A stretch of DNA of 64,000 nucleotides from Gnetum montanum (GCA_015680685.1 MNCI01007684.1:242697-306696); one strand, 5' to 3'; counted from the stretch's first letter, positions 1-12,649 are shown. The notes: generated by a model not told the origin, from the sequence alone. Numbers and translations are program-made.

Positions 1-2424
1 GTAAATGAGATAATCCTTTAAATATGATGATGATAACCATACAAGAATCTTCTTCTATGAATTAATTTAAAAGATAAAAATATTATTTTGAGTCTACACA
101 ACACCATAGATATTTTCTTTCATATTAAAGAGTTTTAAGGTTTTTATCACTTGAATCTTTTATGTTCTATTTTTTTTAACCTTTGCATCCTCTATTTAAT
201 TGTTTCCCCTTACATCCTTTGTTTAATTTTTTTCCAATATAAAGAAGCATAAGTATTCAATTTATCATTATGTAGAAAAGCTTGTTTGCAATGAAGTTCC
301 TCCTAAAATAGTACTTATGAATTAATATGTTATAGTTCAGGAAATTGGTATTGACTGGTGCAGATCAGAGGGGATGAAAAAGAATCAAAATGTTCAGATG
401 TGTTACCTAGGGTAGCAACATCCAAGCATAAGTGACTGATTCTTGATATGGTTCTAAGTAGAAGCTATTATGGTAATTCAGAGCTCCATGCTAGATTTGT
501 TTCTTTAAAACCAAACATCTTCTATTTGCCTTCCAATAACATAAACTTCACAACTATTGGTACATTTTTTCCTAATTTATGTAGTCATCCATATTGAAAT
601 TTCGATTTTACATTAATTTTTCTGAGGTGAAACTAAAACTAATGTATTTAATTACATCATATAAATGAATGTATTAAAATTTGTTCCATGAAACATTGAG
701 ACCTTTTTAATTTCCAATTTATTTTAACAAAATCTTAATATAAAAAACTTAGGGAAAGTTCAAATTCTATAATAAATTTTAATATTACTTACATGTAGCT
801 ACATTGGAAGCTTGTAATAAATAGAGAGTTCTGATTATTACTAGAACAAAGAGTTTTGATTATTACTGGACTAGCTAAAGCCTTAGCATATGTTAACAGC
901 ATTCAGTTGCCATTGTCTTTTTGGATGAATTCAAATTCAATAATTTTTTAAAGGGTTGTTTGGGTGTCTTGAAGTTTATTCAAGAATGGTTTATGAAACT
1001 CAAACTGAAAGGATTTTGTTAGTTCTATTGAGACTTAGCAGCTCTTGGATAGAGCTATAGAAAAAGTTTAGTATGAAAATAATTAAGGAATTAGGCACTC
1101 CATACTATGTTTATTCATTTTATTTTTGCCATAGAGCATGTATTCATGAGATAAAGTCATATTATTTACCTTTGTGATGGAAAATTGAAAGCATGTACTA
1201 GAACATAATAGGTAATGTTCTCTCTTGAATCCAAAAGTTCTTGTTTTGCAACATTATAATTTTCTTAAGTTTATATCTTTAATGATTCTCATTGTTATTT
1301 TAACTTTATCTGATGAAAATGCAAATTGGTTTAGATGGAAAAGTAAAGGCTATGGATATTGACCTCAAAGAACATGTTGACTATGTTTTTGTATCATCCA
1401 TAGCTATTATCATATTTGAAGTCTACAAAGATATTACATGAAAAGAAATAACAAATTTTTCATGGACACTAACACAAAATGGATTAGAAACACTATTCAA
1501 CCTAGTTGATTCAGCTATTTAACTAAAAAATCATAATTTTTCTCATATATATATATATATATTGGTAGTCGCATTATAGAAGTCATTTTCCATGCTACTC
1601 TGATATTCTATCTTTGATGTTCAATGTCATACTTCCAGTTTCATCCAGTAATGATGAAATCTGGTACTATGTTAGTGCATTCAAAATCAAATCTAGTAAT
1701 GGTGTGTATGCTTAGTATATGTTATGTTGATTTTTCTACTTGGATAGTGTTTTGGTTGGTTATTCTCAGTATAAAGTGTTTGAATTTTACTGTAATATAA
1801 ATTTTAATAGTGAATTTTGGTCATTTATGTTTAAATTCTCATACCATTTATCATTTTCATATTCATGTATGATTTGTTACAAGATTGGAATAAAATTTTA
1901 GTTTTATTTAGTTGATAAGAATATTAATTTTTTGAAAGTGAAAATGGATGGGTTTCAACAAAGAATTACTAGATTTTCCATGAGGTTGCAAATTCTACTA
2001 ATATTCACTAGGTTGCAACCTTCTTGAATAATCATTATTTGTGAGAAAAATTGCTAATTAATTTCTATAATTACAATCTTTCCACATTTGATTATTTGCC
2101 TCCATGTTATTTGTGCTAGAAAATTCTTTCAAAATTTTTCATGAAACTTTTTTTAAATGAAAATATTAGGCTTTTGCTTATTTACATAAATTTAATTGAA
2201 CAATAAATCTACTCCAATTTAACCAAAAAAATGTTATAAAATTCCCATATATTTTTTAACCTTTATGTTGAACCATTTCTTTGAATGTCCTAAGTACAAT
2301 AATATACTTTCTTTAAAGTAATATTTATAAAATTTTAAAAAATAAATAGCAATGTTTGTTTTTTAAGTTATAAGATTAAAGTTCAAGCATAAGTACAAAC
2401 ACCTAAAATGATTTAATTAGTAAC
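1..2424. other. AT-rich intergenic DNA, no gene seen
   Basis: No open frame longer than background and no recognisable domain on either strand. A short (AT)9 microsatellite lies at 1545-1562. The stretch reads like old, unclassifiable intergenic DNA. Confidence 0.6.
1545..1562. repeat. (AT)n microsatellite
   Basis: Eighteen bases of uninterrupted AT dinucleotide in an AT-rich context. Nothing suggests a function. Confidence 0.9.
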
Positions 2425-2565
2425 AATGAGGTGTTAGCCTAGTGCTAAGACTCTTGATTTGGAAATTTTAAGTTATAGGTTTGATTTTGGTGGGCTAGAT
2501 TGTTTTGGTGGTAAATATTATTTAAAAAAATATTTTGGGTTCAAACACCCATTCCCTCTAAATGA
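2425..2565 (+). mobile_element. tRNA-derived SINE, copy 1
   Basis: The head carries an RNA polymerase III box A-like motif (TAGCCTAGTGC, 2435-2445) and, 32 bases on, a box B-like motif (GGTTTGATTTT, 2478-2488). The spacing is that of tRNA-derived SINEs. The same head is at 44695 (plus) and 45264 (minus), and all three copies share a tail resembling GGGTTCAAACACCCA. I infer a low-copy SINE family in this genome. No target-site duplication was resolved. Confidence 0.65.
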
Positions 2566-2685
2566 GTTAAATAATGGAAATTCAAATTTTTACCATTAGT
2601 ATAAGATAATTTTATAAAATATATCAAAATTTATGCTAGAGCTTATTATCTTGTTACGTAAGAGGTTACTGATTACAATAACTAA

Positions 2686-3548
2686 TGAGTGGTGGAGCAA
2701 TCCAACAACCAATCATACAAGTCACAAGTGTTTCACATGCGACCAAGTTGTAATCCATGGATGATGGAATGTGATTATGCTAGTAATTCATTTAAGTTCA
2801 AGAATGTTGTCTTCCCACATTGAGCTAGTGAAGTCTACATGTATGGTTTAGCTCACAGTGAGGTATAAGATCTATTGATGTTGTTGGTCATCTAGCTCCT
2901 AGTGAACATGGTGAAGTGAAAAGAGTTTCTAAGTCTAAGTCTAACTAAAATAGTAAACAAATATATTCTATCCTAAGGTGATGAGTATATGGTCTTGACC
3001 TTCCAAGCACACCCTAGGCTTCATGTAACTACTACTAAGATTATCAAGTACTTCACTATTGGGCAAACTAAGTGATAGCACTACTAGGTTACCAAGCAAT
3101 TGCACTTAAGTACTCAAGATCAGTCATACTCATCCCACTTAACAATAGTAATGGTAAACTATATGGAAAAGTAAACATTAACTAAAAAAATAGTATACAT
3201 TATTTTAAGTAAAACAGTAAACTAGGAAAATTCTACAATGGTATGAAATAGCTTGATCATTATTGCCAATCACACTTGTGCCCAAGCACAAGATGATCAA
3301 ATAAAGACTCCATACACTATGTCACACTATACTACAAGCATTCACACTTCTAAGTACTAAAGAATAACTCATGAAAACAAACTACAAGAGTTACACTACT
3401 ATTGAATGAAAACTTATTGTAGATCCATGTACCTAAGTGTTTTATCTATAGGCTAGCATGCATCTCATAATATCACATATATGATAATGCAACTAGTGCT
3501 ATGATATCATATATTCAATATTGTAGTCTACAAAATTTTAATTTATCA
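2686..3548 (-). repeat. 3' LTR of outer Athila-like element
   Basis: Matches 30109-30974 along its whole length with many substitutions. Shared landmarks include the outer edge TGAGTGGTGGAGCAATCC and the inner edge ending TTTATCA. On the minus strand it runs TGATAAAT to CCACTCA. Confidence 0.9.
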
Positions 3549-3749
3549 TACCCCATGACTGATTGAAAACTCATCCTCAAGTTAAAACGAAATGAGGATA
3601 GATTTCCTTACAATATTGGGAGGTATATTTACATGACACTTTATGTTGTAGTGGTGTTTTTACAAAAATGACACAAGACATGACAAGACAAACTTTGACA
3701 AAAACAAAATTGGATGAAGTTCGATGTAGCATATGTGATTCATTATGAT

Positions 3750-5660
3750 GGTGGCTCCTTCATCTATTGCTTTTCTTTGTCATCAAGCTTCTAGAATTAT
3801 ATTTGTTCAACAATACCTAAAGTTTCTCCTCCTTCATTCTTAGGTCATGTACTATTCATGCTTACTGTGTAATGTGTGATGGAGTGGGTACATCCCATGG
3901 ACATGGCAACTATGAAAACATTTGATTGGATTTAACATACCATGCTACAAAATACCCCCTCTCTCCTTCAAACACTTTGGCTTTGTCTTGTAGTTCATGA
4001 TAATTAGATAATCTTCTATCCAAATTTTCTAGAACATCTTTTTGCCCTTGGTAGCTAGCCTTAATTGCTTCTAGTTCATATTTTTCCACCTGAAGTTTTT
4101 GCAAAGCATATTTTCTATTTGCAAACTCTTTTTCATACAATTTTTACGTGGTTGCTACTTCTTGTTCAAGTTCATTTCTAGGCCTACTTGCTATTAACAT
4201 GGCCAAGTTAGCATAACTAAGGTTAGCTAACCCAATGCATTCTTTTAGATCCTATGTCTATAGGTCTTTGTTTCTTACTTCCGTTTGGTGAACATGAGCA
4301 TAAATATCCAAGATGGATTACCAGTCTAGATTTTGCATTGATATGGAATTGATTTAGGATTTAGCCATCTGGATATCCTTATCATTGATTTTCTTATACA
4401 TATCCACCTAGTCACAGAGGTGTTCCTTGAGCCTTTCATACTTCTTAGCTTCATTTTGCCACACGATGATCTCAATAGCTAACTTCTATCTAATTGTGCA
4501 TACCTCCTCCACTAAGAGGGTTCTATTTTCTCTTCCTAAGCAGCTTATGTCTTGGTTAACCATAATCATTTGTTCTCTTAACTAATAGATGTTCTTTTGC
4601 TTCTCGATATTGGTTAACCTAGTGTTATCTACAGCAAGTTGTGTGTCTTCTTCTTGTGTTTTGGTGAGTGCCTTACTGTGTGCATACACCTATGCTTTTG
4701 CTATTAAGGCATTCCACACCACTTTCTCTTTCTCATTTTCCATCTGCTACTCTATGAGGTAGTTGATTTGCCCTATTCTAAATTACTCTTGTTGGTCAAG
4801 TGAAACATATTATGTTCAATCTCTACATTTTACTTGAGATCTTTCTATAGTTTAAGGATTTTGACTTCTACATGCTCTTCCCTAGTCTCTACCATGACCA
4901 ACTTACCCTTGGTTATAATCAGTTCTAACTACATTGCAGTGAAATTGCTTGGGTTGTCCAAACAACTTGTCATTACTTGCCTAATTTGTAGTAGTCAATC
5001 TAGCACATCCTCATGATTAGCAAGAGTCATTGAGGTACTAGCTTACATTTGAGTATTCCTTACTTTAGTTAAATCAGTTGGTGACACAACAAGTACATCG
5101 AAAAATTCCTTAATGTAATCCATGATCATTTCTATTTCTTTAGCTACATCTTGGTGTTGCATAACCATAACCGTGGCTCCTTCTCCTATTTCAAGCATCA
5201 CTTGGAATAATGCAGTGTTCCTAGAGATCTATTATAACCATTGGCCTCTCCTCCTAACTACAAAGATATTTCTTCACTTATAAGATCTATGGAAATTATG
5301 GGTTGTATGTCACTATCAATTGCTTTATAGAGGTTGGCCTCCTCCAATGTTCCCCAATTAATAGTCTTTGCAATTTTTTGTAGATAAATCATTGATGGTT
5401 TATAGACCTATGGTGGCAGTGGTGGAACTTTTTGTTGCTACTATTCTTTTTATTGCTATTATTATCCCTATTTCTACTACTAACCACTAGGTCTCACTTG
5501 TTGTTGTTGTTTAGTGGTTTTTGTGGTTTTTCCAACTTCTAATTTTTCCTTCACCTGATATTTCTTTGCTAATGTTGGCTTGAGCATCTTAGCATATGAG
5601 GCATTTTGGACTAGTTGTGAGGGTCCTCCTATTACTTCTCTCTTTAAGACCATTTATAAT
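3750..5660 (-). pseudogene. Athila-type 3' ORF (env-like position), coiled coil
   Basis: On the minus strand several frames give a long heptad-rich protein broken by stops. Segments such as QMENEKEKVVW, RLTNIEKQKN and KYALQKLQVEKYELEAIKAS are typical coiled coil. It lies between the pol position and the 3' LTR, where Athila elements carry an extra envelope-like ORF of unknown role. The phrase LSYANLAMLIASRPR matches LRYANMAMLTTRRPR in the plus-strand element near 42960, so the two are homologous. Many stops are TAG where glutamine would fit. No signal peptide or membrane segment is evident. The product is not functional as read. Confidence 0.65.
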
Positions 5661-6011
5661 CATTAAGGATTTATGAATTATTAGAATTTGTTCTTTAATT
5701 TTAATAACTTCTTTCCTTTCTCATACCCTTAGTTAGATCAAATTCTTAGTTTACTATGACTATAGAGCTAAAATATTTTCAAAAGAAAACCCCATGTTAA
5801 TTTTCTTATAACCCTTCATAGTTGTCCATTTCATTCTTGTTTATGACTCATAATGGTTAGTATGGTTCATTAAGAGGATGCTTTAAGATTTTCTAGTGTT
5901 AATGTGATTAATTTTCATTAAAAAATTTTAACTTTCCCTTCATGATTACACTTATAATACCTTTTGGATGTTAGCAAATTATGACTCCAATTTTTGTTAT
6001 ATCCCACTAGG
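5661..6011 (-). other. Spacer of outer element up to the Tat insertion
   Basis: Non-coding AT-rich sequence between the 3' ORF and the point where the Tat element inserted. The outer element resumes at 24680. No motif was recognised. Confidence 0.5.
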
Positions 6012-7959
6012 TAAAACACCATAAAATTTCAGGACCCTCATGCTTCAGTAGGGTCTTGGAATTTAGGCAAAGACTTCCACAAGTGTAGCATCATGATAGT
6101 TTGGTAGGAAAATGTAGGCACTGAGGTTGGACTATCTAGTTTGGCAATTTTTCTATCTCCAGAGTTGATAGGCCTAATGGACTTTCCAGCCTGCCTAACT
6201 GGACAATTGACCCAGCTGACAGTCTACTAAGAAACTATGCTAGGAGTTGCTGAAAGTGTTTGGGATGAGCAAAACAGTTTGACAAGTTTTCTAGTGAAGA
6301 AGTCTGCTACACTAGGCTACGCTATGCAGTGTAGCAAACCACAAAAGAAGACCACTCAATCTTCCAAGTGCGAATTGACAAAGTGATTGCAAAGACAAGT
6401 TAGGATTCAGTCAACATAAGGTGCTACACTATGTAGCGTAGCAAAGGCAGAGTAGAAAGGCCCATCTTGCCGAGTGATTCCAACAAGAAAATGATACTTT
6501 GACAAGACTTCAACCTCCAAAACTCCCTACCCCACTTATTCATCAGTCCTTGAGCAAAGTTTCTTGCTAGAAAATGGTGAATTAAACAAGGACGCATGAT
6601 ACACTAGCTGCTACATTGTGCTACGCTACATAGCGTAGCATAACATAGCAACAATGCAAAAGCTATAGAAGTATTTCAAACATAATTTCAGCAAGTCCAA
6701 AGTCTTCCTAACATAAAGGACAAACATTGCAGTTGTTAGCATGACTAAGCCTTAGACAAATGCTTTTCAGCTCTAATGCAAATTTCAGTCAAGACCAGTG
6801 GCTATGCTATGCTATGGCTATGTAGCGTAGCATAGTGTAGCAGGTAGCTACTTATGCTACACTAATGTATTCAATAGCATGAGTAGTGTAACGTTGGCAC
6901 AGAAGCATCGAGACATCTCCAGGTAGCTCTAGAACTTGTTGATAGCAATCTTCCTCACTCTAGCATCTCCTTGGCAGAATCAGCATGTTTACTTCATTTT
7001 GCATACCCCTGGTCAGCTTTCAAAACAATTTTTCCTATGCTTGACCTTGCTCGTAAGGGTATGGAAGACATAGTCCTAGACTATAAGCTCCATTTTGCTT
7101 ACGTTATTAGCACACTAGATCTCGGCACATGCAATTCTAGCAGTATGGTCACAGTGTAACCAAGTTCACATCTAGCTTCACATACCTACATGGTACGGGC
7201 ATGTTAGCATCTTGTGGGGTCCAGGACACATGGTATCTAGACCACATTTCTCTCTTGCTCCTAGCCCTATAAATACCCCAGCAAACAACTCTCAAAGCAT
7301 TAGCGTTATTTTTATTTGGCAAGAGCAGTTGGCTTGTTGGCTTTTCACGTTGGCTGGTTAGCTTCTTGATTGGCTTTCTTGCATTGGTTGTTTGGCTTTT
7401 CGGTTCGCTTATTAGCATAGTTGGATTTTAAGTTGGCTTTCAGAGGGCAGAGTTGGCATTTTTCTTAAGCATTTTAGTTACTTTTAAGTTCTTTGGTTGG
7501 CTCCAAACATCCCTTTGTGATTCAAGAATTTTGGCATCTTAGCAAACAGAGTAGCAAGCAAAAGACCTACGACTATATTGTTTAGTGTAAGTGGTGTCTC
7601 TCAAGTGTTTCCTAACCTATTGTACACTTTTTAGCAAGGCAAAGGATCAAATCTACAACCTTTTGGCTGGTGCACTTTCTCACCCAAACTTAACTTGTTA
7701 TTTCCTTACTATAATCATTATTTTGCACCATTGTCACTATTTTGCATTTTTTGATCATCAATCTACTCCTCGTGTATTGCTTCTGAAACAAACATTCATG
7801 TAAGTTTAAGATACACTGATTAAGTCCCTATCTGATTGACTAGACCATTAAGGGTGCCCCACTTCTATTTCTCTCTAGCACAACCCTCACATGGATCTGG
7901 GGTTAAACTATTAGCTCGGAAACCCCTTGGTGTTCCAGCAAACAATGTTTTTAATCGCA
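6012..7959 (+). repeat. 5' LTR of Tat element
   Basis: Aligns with 22825-24679. The first dinucleotide is TA here and TG in the other LTR. It ends ATCGCA. It carries clusters of palindromic GCTACGCTA/TAGCGTAGC motifs near 6301-6335, 6421-6450, 6605-6655 and 6785-6850, a TATA box at 7268-7275, and a TTGGCT-rich tract at about 7320-7510 in the presumed R/U5. The interval ~6725-6835 has no counterpart in the other LTR. Confidence 0.9.
7268..7275 (+). promoter_or_regulatory. LTR TATA box
   Basis: TATAAATA within CCCTATAAATACCCC, at the matching place to TATAAATT (23995-24002) in the 3' LTR. It probably defines the U3/R promoter of the Tat element. Confidence 0.7.
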
Positions 7960-8509
7960 ATAGTTTTTGGCCCTAGAAGGAGAGCCTTTTAGTGCCTTTT
8001 CTATGTTCTACAGGTAGTCTTTCATGCTCTCTATACCCTATCATGCACTAGCATAAACTTGATATCCTGTTGTAGTTTTTTACGCATCATGTGGTGCAGA
8101 TTGGTCGTGACGACGGTTCCTTTGGAACCTAGCAGGATGAAAGCCTCCCATCTCCTATCGATTCCCATGTTTCTAGTTTGCGATCTCCCCTTTTATCACG
8201 CAAGATGATTCTAATAACAATCGCTATTTTCCCCTTAAGCCTTGAGTCTCCTTTCTTAACTCAAAGCACCCTGGGTGCTGAGTAGCCACCTAGCCCGGTG
8301 TTGGTGCCACGCCAGTTGCTTATCATTCAACATTTGTCACCCGATTTCTTAGCACAAGACGCAAAGCATTACAACTTTATCTACGTAAAGATCTAGGTAG
8401 ATCTACCCCTGGATTGCCAAGAACTCGAGCACAAATGTAATTTTGAGTTCCTTCATTGGAATGGGAGGGATTTTGTCGCTACCCTTGATGTTGCCATCCC
8501 CCTGCAGAG
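7960..8509 (+). other. Tat 5' leader
   Basis: Untranslated leader between LTR and gag. The bases just inside the LTR do not match the tRNA-Asp primer site seen in the Athila-like elements. I could not assign the primer tRNA. Confidence 0.5.
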
Positions 8510-11160
8510 ATGTATCAGTGGATCTTAGATCAACTACTACAAGTCAATATGCCTAGGAAGTAGGACACGACATCCCATTATGATGAAGCATTTTAGGATG
8601 GATAGGAAGATCTAGACTTCCAGTCTGAGGGGGTTGGCCAGACTTACCCTGCAACTATCCCTCCCATCATGGTTTTTAGGTCAAACCTACTTTTTGCAAA
8701 GGCTCCCTTTGTGATCACCATGAATCCGCCTCAATCTACATTTTCATCAGCCATGGGCAATCATCTTGCACCCTCAGCGTATCAGCATGTGTCTCCCTCA
8801 GTTTCATACCCAACCACTCTCCCTCCTCATTTTGTCCTGTCCTCATACCAAGCGCCGATCACACCTAGGTTGCCCTATGTACACACCGTGTCTACTTAAC
8901 AGTTGCCCGAAGCCTCTACTCCCATTTCATCATCTACATTTGTTCCATCATCAATGGTAGGTCTAATCCCAAATACATGGTGGACCCCAGCCACTTTGCT
9001 CCCTGCTTCACAGTCCCACTAGATGTCGCATCACCCTTACCACCAAGCATACCAAGTCCCGCAGGTGCCACAACCAAGTGTGGGATTGTTGTCCATTCCA
9101 TAAGTTGTGCAAATAGCTAACCCTATAGCACCACTAGCATTTACTGCTCCACCAGCATCATCCACAGGGTGGTGAACCTCACAGGTGACACCCTTCGCAA
9201 GGGTAGCCCCAATGGCACCCCCTATGAGCTAGGCAACTGCCCTTACTATGCCACCAACGATGGTTACCCCTACAACCCCACAACCATCTTCATTGTCTCC
9301 AGGTTTGGATTAAGCATTTCAACTTATCTAGATCCTCACTGAAGAAGTTAAATGCCTCAAAGCCACTAGTTCTGACATGGTGCAGGTCATGGATTTCTAC
9401 CATGACGACCCCATCAACTCCATGGTTCCTACACTCACGTTACCTCCTAGGATGCCACTCCTCTAATTCACAAAATACAATAGGGAGGGTGACCCTAATG
9501 CACATCTAGTCACATTTAGATCTAAATATTTGTTGCTATAGTAGTGGCCACACGTCATTATTCACGTCTTTGCTATGTCCCTGATAGGAAAAGCTTTAGA
9601 CTGGTATTGTGCACTCCCACGCACCTCCATCTCAACACTGGAGAAGCTGTTGACCTAGTTCATGACTTGCTTCAAGTATAACTTGAAGCCTAAAGTCATG
9701 ATGGATCAATTGATGGGAGTTAAGCAAGATCTACTAGAGTTGGTGCAAACATTTATACAGTGGTGGAGCCCTACCTTAAATGAGATCCATGAGCCTATTA
9801 CGAAGGCCCATTTGCTAGCCAACTTCAAAGTGGCAGTAAATGATTTCATCAAATCCAAGCTATACTACTTAGCCTCATGCTCTCTCAGTCAAGCTTTCAC
9901 CTAGACAAAGAGCATCCAAGATGTAGCCAAAGCTAGTAAGGATTTGGCCTATTTTGCATATAAAAATGCATATACCAAAAAAGACAAAGAAAATGGCAAG
10001 GCTGCAACAGCCATGGTGGTCGCCGTGGCTAACAAGGCCAAGCCCAATAGCAACAATAACAAGAAAGCATCCACAACACCAACTAACCTAATGCCTAGGC
10101 CAGGTAATGCTGCTCAACCCTCCATGTCGGCACCAAAGGTACCCACCCCAGCTAAACCCAACTTCGAGCGTAAAGATCGCTCCAAGTACACCCCTCTACC
10201 TGTAAAGCCTTCAGAACTTCTAAAGTAATTATTAGGGGCTAGGTACATCCAACATAAGCATATGTTAGAGGATCTGACCAAATAGCATAAGGGGTATTGC
10301 AAACTCCTTAGGAACCTTGCCTTGGCTATGCCCAATGAGCCTCTAGTTCCTAAGAACTTTAGGCTACAGCAGTTCTATGACTACCATCAACTTTGTGGTC
10401 ATAACATGGATTACTTTCTAGCCTTAAAAGATGACATCCAATGGATGATTGATTAGGGGAAGTTGGAGCTGGATGAAAGCAACCCTTTCCACCCTAAAAA
10501 TCAATCCATGCATTTTTACAAGGATCCCTTCAATGCTAATGATGCAGGGTACATTATCAACATGATTGGTGTAGACGGTAATTCAGAACCGCCATAGTAG
10601 CTGTTTGTGGTTCTTGTACCTCAATGTAGCGTAGCAATACTAACAATGGTGAAGAAGACACCACAACCATCATTCATTCTTAAGGTTCCTCCTCAGACAT
10701 CCACCCCTACACCCTTCGTATTCAAAACTGCACCACCACCTGCACTAATGCCAAAACCTTTCGTCATTAGGGGGCTAGAACACTCAACTGCCCTCATCCC
10801 ACAAAACCAAACTAAAATGGTATCATAGCCTTCCCATTCAATGAAATGGGAAGAGCAGTTGATAGATGAAATGATCAATGAATGTACCTCCATAGTTCCT
10901 TTCAAGCCTACCCCTTCATCCTCTATGTCTACACCCCCCCCCCCCCCCCCCCATCACCAAAAGTTAACGCCACTACACATGCACGATCATCGCCACCCCA
11001 CCCAAAAGGGTCTAGCCCCAAACCTGAAACTGCTCCTCCTCGAGAAATTCATCTTCTAGGACAAATGGAGGAAGAGAAGGGCAGCAAACAATAAGAAGAT
11101 GGATAGGACCTCCTAAATGCTCTTACTCAAGTCAAAAAGGCTCTGAAAACAAAAGAACAC
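8510..11160 (+). pseudogene. gag: Tat gag (capsid and nucleocapsid regions), broken
   Basis: One frame runs from ATG 8510 to the poly-C tract at 10934, interrupted by 21 stops, 15 of them TAG. The N-terminal third is proline- and alanine-rich. A retrotransposon gag core follows at about 9400-9900, with the family pattern of HLVTFRSKY, then SLIGKALDWYCALP, then a TLEKLLT/F region. A lysine- and alanine-rich stretch is at 9940-10200. At about 10350-10460 comes YDYHQLCGHNMDYFLALK, which corresponds to the degenerate zinc-knuckle segment of Tat gags with most cysteines lost. The frame changes at a run of 19 C. Gag would form the virus-like particle. Start chosen as the first ATG of the open frame. 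Confidence 0.8.
10934..10952 (+). repeat. Poly-C tract (19 C) in gag
   Basis: Nineteen consecutive C in a proline-rich part of gag. The reading frame upstream (phase 2) gives way to phase 1 downstream, so length change of this run explains a frameshift. Confidence 0.85.
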
Positions 11161-11164
11161 AACC

Positions 11165-12020
11165 TTGAGCCTGTACAACCTGGTAATGACTTCCACCACA
11201 CACTGCAAGGCTTTGATTCATATGTTAACATCCATACTAGTTGACAAAAACATGTCAGCAAAGGAGAAAGCAATCCATGTGGTCATGCTTCCTTCTACGC
11301 CTGAAGAACCACAGCCATCTCAGTTGACATTCCATGACAAGTCCATTAAGGATGACCCTAAAAAGGGTTACACGATGACAGCACCCTTGTTCATCACAAT
11401 TCAATCGGTCAACATAAGATTCAAAGATTACACATTGATGAAAGGGCTGCTACAAATGTCATCCTATTCCCCATAGTGGACAAACTGGGTTTGGTGGACC
11501 AAATCAAACCCATCACAACGTCATGTCTGAATTCATTCAATGGAGCACGGGTAGTGATGAAAGGCACTGTCCACATTAACTTTGTGGCAAGGGACCAATT
11601 CCACATAAGTGCAACATTCATCGTGGTAGAAGAGATGCTTGGGTTGAACCTGATCTTAGGGAGGTCATAGTTAGCCCAACTCAGGGCCATCTCTTTACCC
11701 ATACATCAGGAAATCCACCTACCTTGCGCGAATAGGGAGGTGGTGATACACAATGATGAAGTGGCAACCCAGGTGATAAAAAACGTCAATATGGAGCAAG
11801 GTTCAGAGGTCATAACTTCTATGAATGAAGCACCTATCTCCACCAAAGCTAATTGCTTGACAAAAGAGTTAGCCCAAGACACTGGCTTAGAAAAAAAATT
11901 GTGTGGGCTGAATTACCTTTTCAAGCAGTAGATAACGACATAGAAAAATACCGCAACAAAGCCTCTTGGCCTTATGCATTGCCAAGCCCACGATGGGTTA
12001 GAAAGCAATTGCGAGGATGA
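11165..12020 (+). pseudogene. Tat aspartic protease and end of gag-pro
   Basis: The segment TAPLFITIQSVNIRFKDYTL precedes a residue pattern L-x-KGAATNVI where family proteases have the catalytic LIDxGA/SxxN. A frameshift at ~11440 removes the aspartate. The downstream part carries HISATFIVVE and LGLNLILGRS, equivalent to the second half of the retropepsin fold. After a further shift near an A run at ~11890 the frame ends with RWVRKQLRG and a TGA at 12018-12020. The gag-pro unit thus closes 5.6 kb before pol begins. Confidence 0.75.
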
Positions 12021-12182
12021 TTGTTACTTGTGTAGCATAACAACTCCACTACTCCTTACCCAATTAACACTCATTATATAATTATTCCTTCTTTTCTTCA
12101 CATTCTCTATGCTAAGTTTCTAACTTATTCTTTAAACTATTCACATCACATCCACTGTTTAAATCACACCACAGACTATTAA

Positions 12183-12330
12183 GGCCTAAAACTGGCAAAA
12201 TTTTTCTTTACCATCATCCAGCAACCTGAAATGGCTCAAAACTACCAATGGCCCGAAATGGCTTAAAACTAGCAATAGCTTGAAATGGCCTTAAACTATC
12301 ATTACGGCCCGAAATGGCCTAAAACTAAAA
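12183..12330 (+). repeat. Degenerate array of GGCCTAAAACTAGCA-type repeats
   Basis: Four to five units of about 30 bp built on CCCGAAATGGCCTAAAACTA lie between the end of gag-pro and the 3' end of the antisense gene. They resemble the arrays at 17360-17480 and 21095-21422. Confidence 0.6.
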
Positions 12331-12561
12331 TGAAACGCTCCTAAAAAATTTAGTGCAAAAAAAAGAATAAAATAAAATAAAAATAAATACAACACATAAC
12401 ACATAAGCAAAATAAATTTCTTCATATTTCATTTTTTTTCACAAATCAATAATGTTTGTAACATTCTTTGAATTCAAATAAAATGTTTGGCTGCTAGGCT
12501 ATGACCCTTCACCCGCTCCATCATCCCCTACCTCATTAGGTTTGGTGTTTTCATCCAGATT

Positions 12562-12649
12562 CTGTACCATAAGAAAATGAAATGGTTAGTTAAATCTACA
12601 ATAAATACTCAAATAAAACAAATTATTACAACACCAAAAGGTGACTGAC
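12562..12649 (-). other. Predicted last intron of the antisense gene
   Basis: Minus-strand donor ATCACAG|GTCAGT at 12649 and acceptor ATGGTACAG|AATCTG at 12562. Phase 0 on both sides; the last exon (12499-12561) has 20 codons plus stop. Confidence 0.65.

Noticed and set aside
2435-2488. tRNA gene at the box A/box B motifs
   Set aside because: No cloverleaf can be drawn, and the motifs belong to a repeated SINE with a non-tRNA body.
6301-6850. Repeated palindromes in LTR read as a CRISPR-like array
   Set aside because: Spacing is irregular, the words are inside a retrotransposon LTR and repeat in its partner LTR, and the genome is plant.
7149-7418. 89-codon minus-strand ORF in the 5' LTR
   Set aside because: It overlaps the LTR TATA box and TTGGCT tract, is not kept in the 3' LTR, and has no domain.
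10882-11094. Proline-rich ORF as a separate gene
   Set aside because: It is the continuation of gag after the frame change at the C19 tract.
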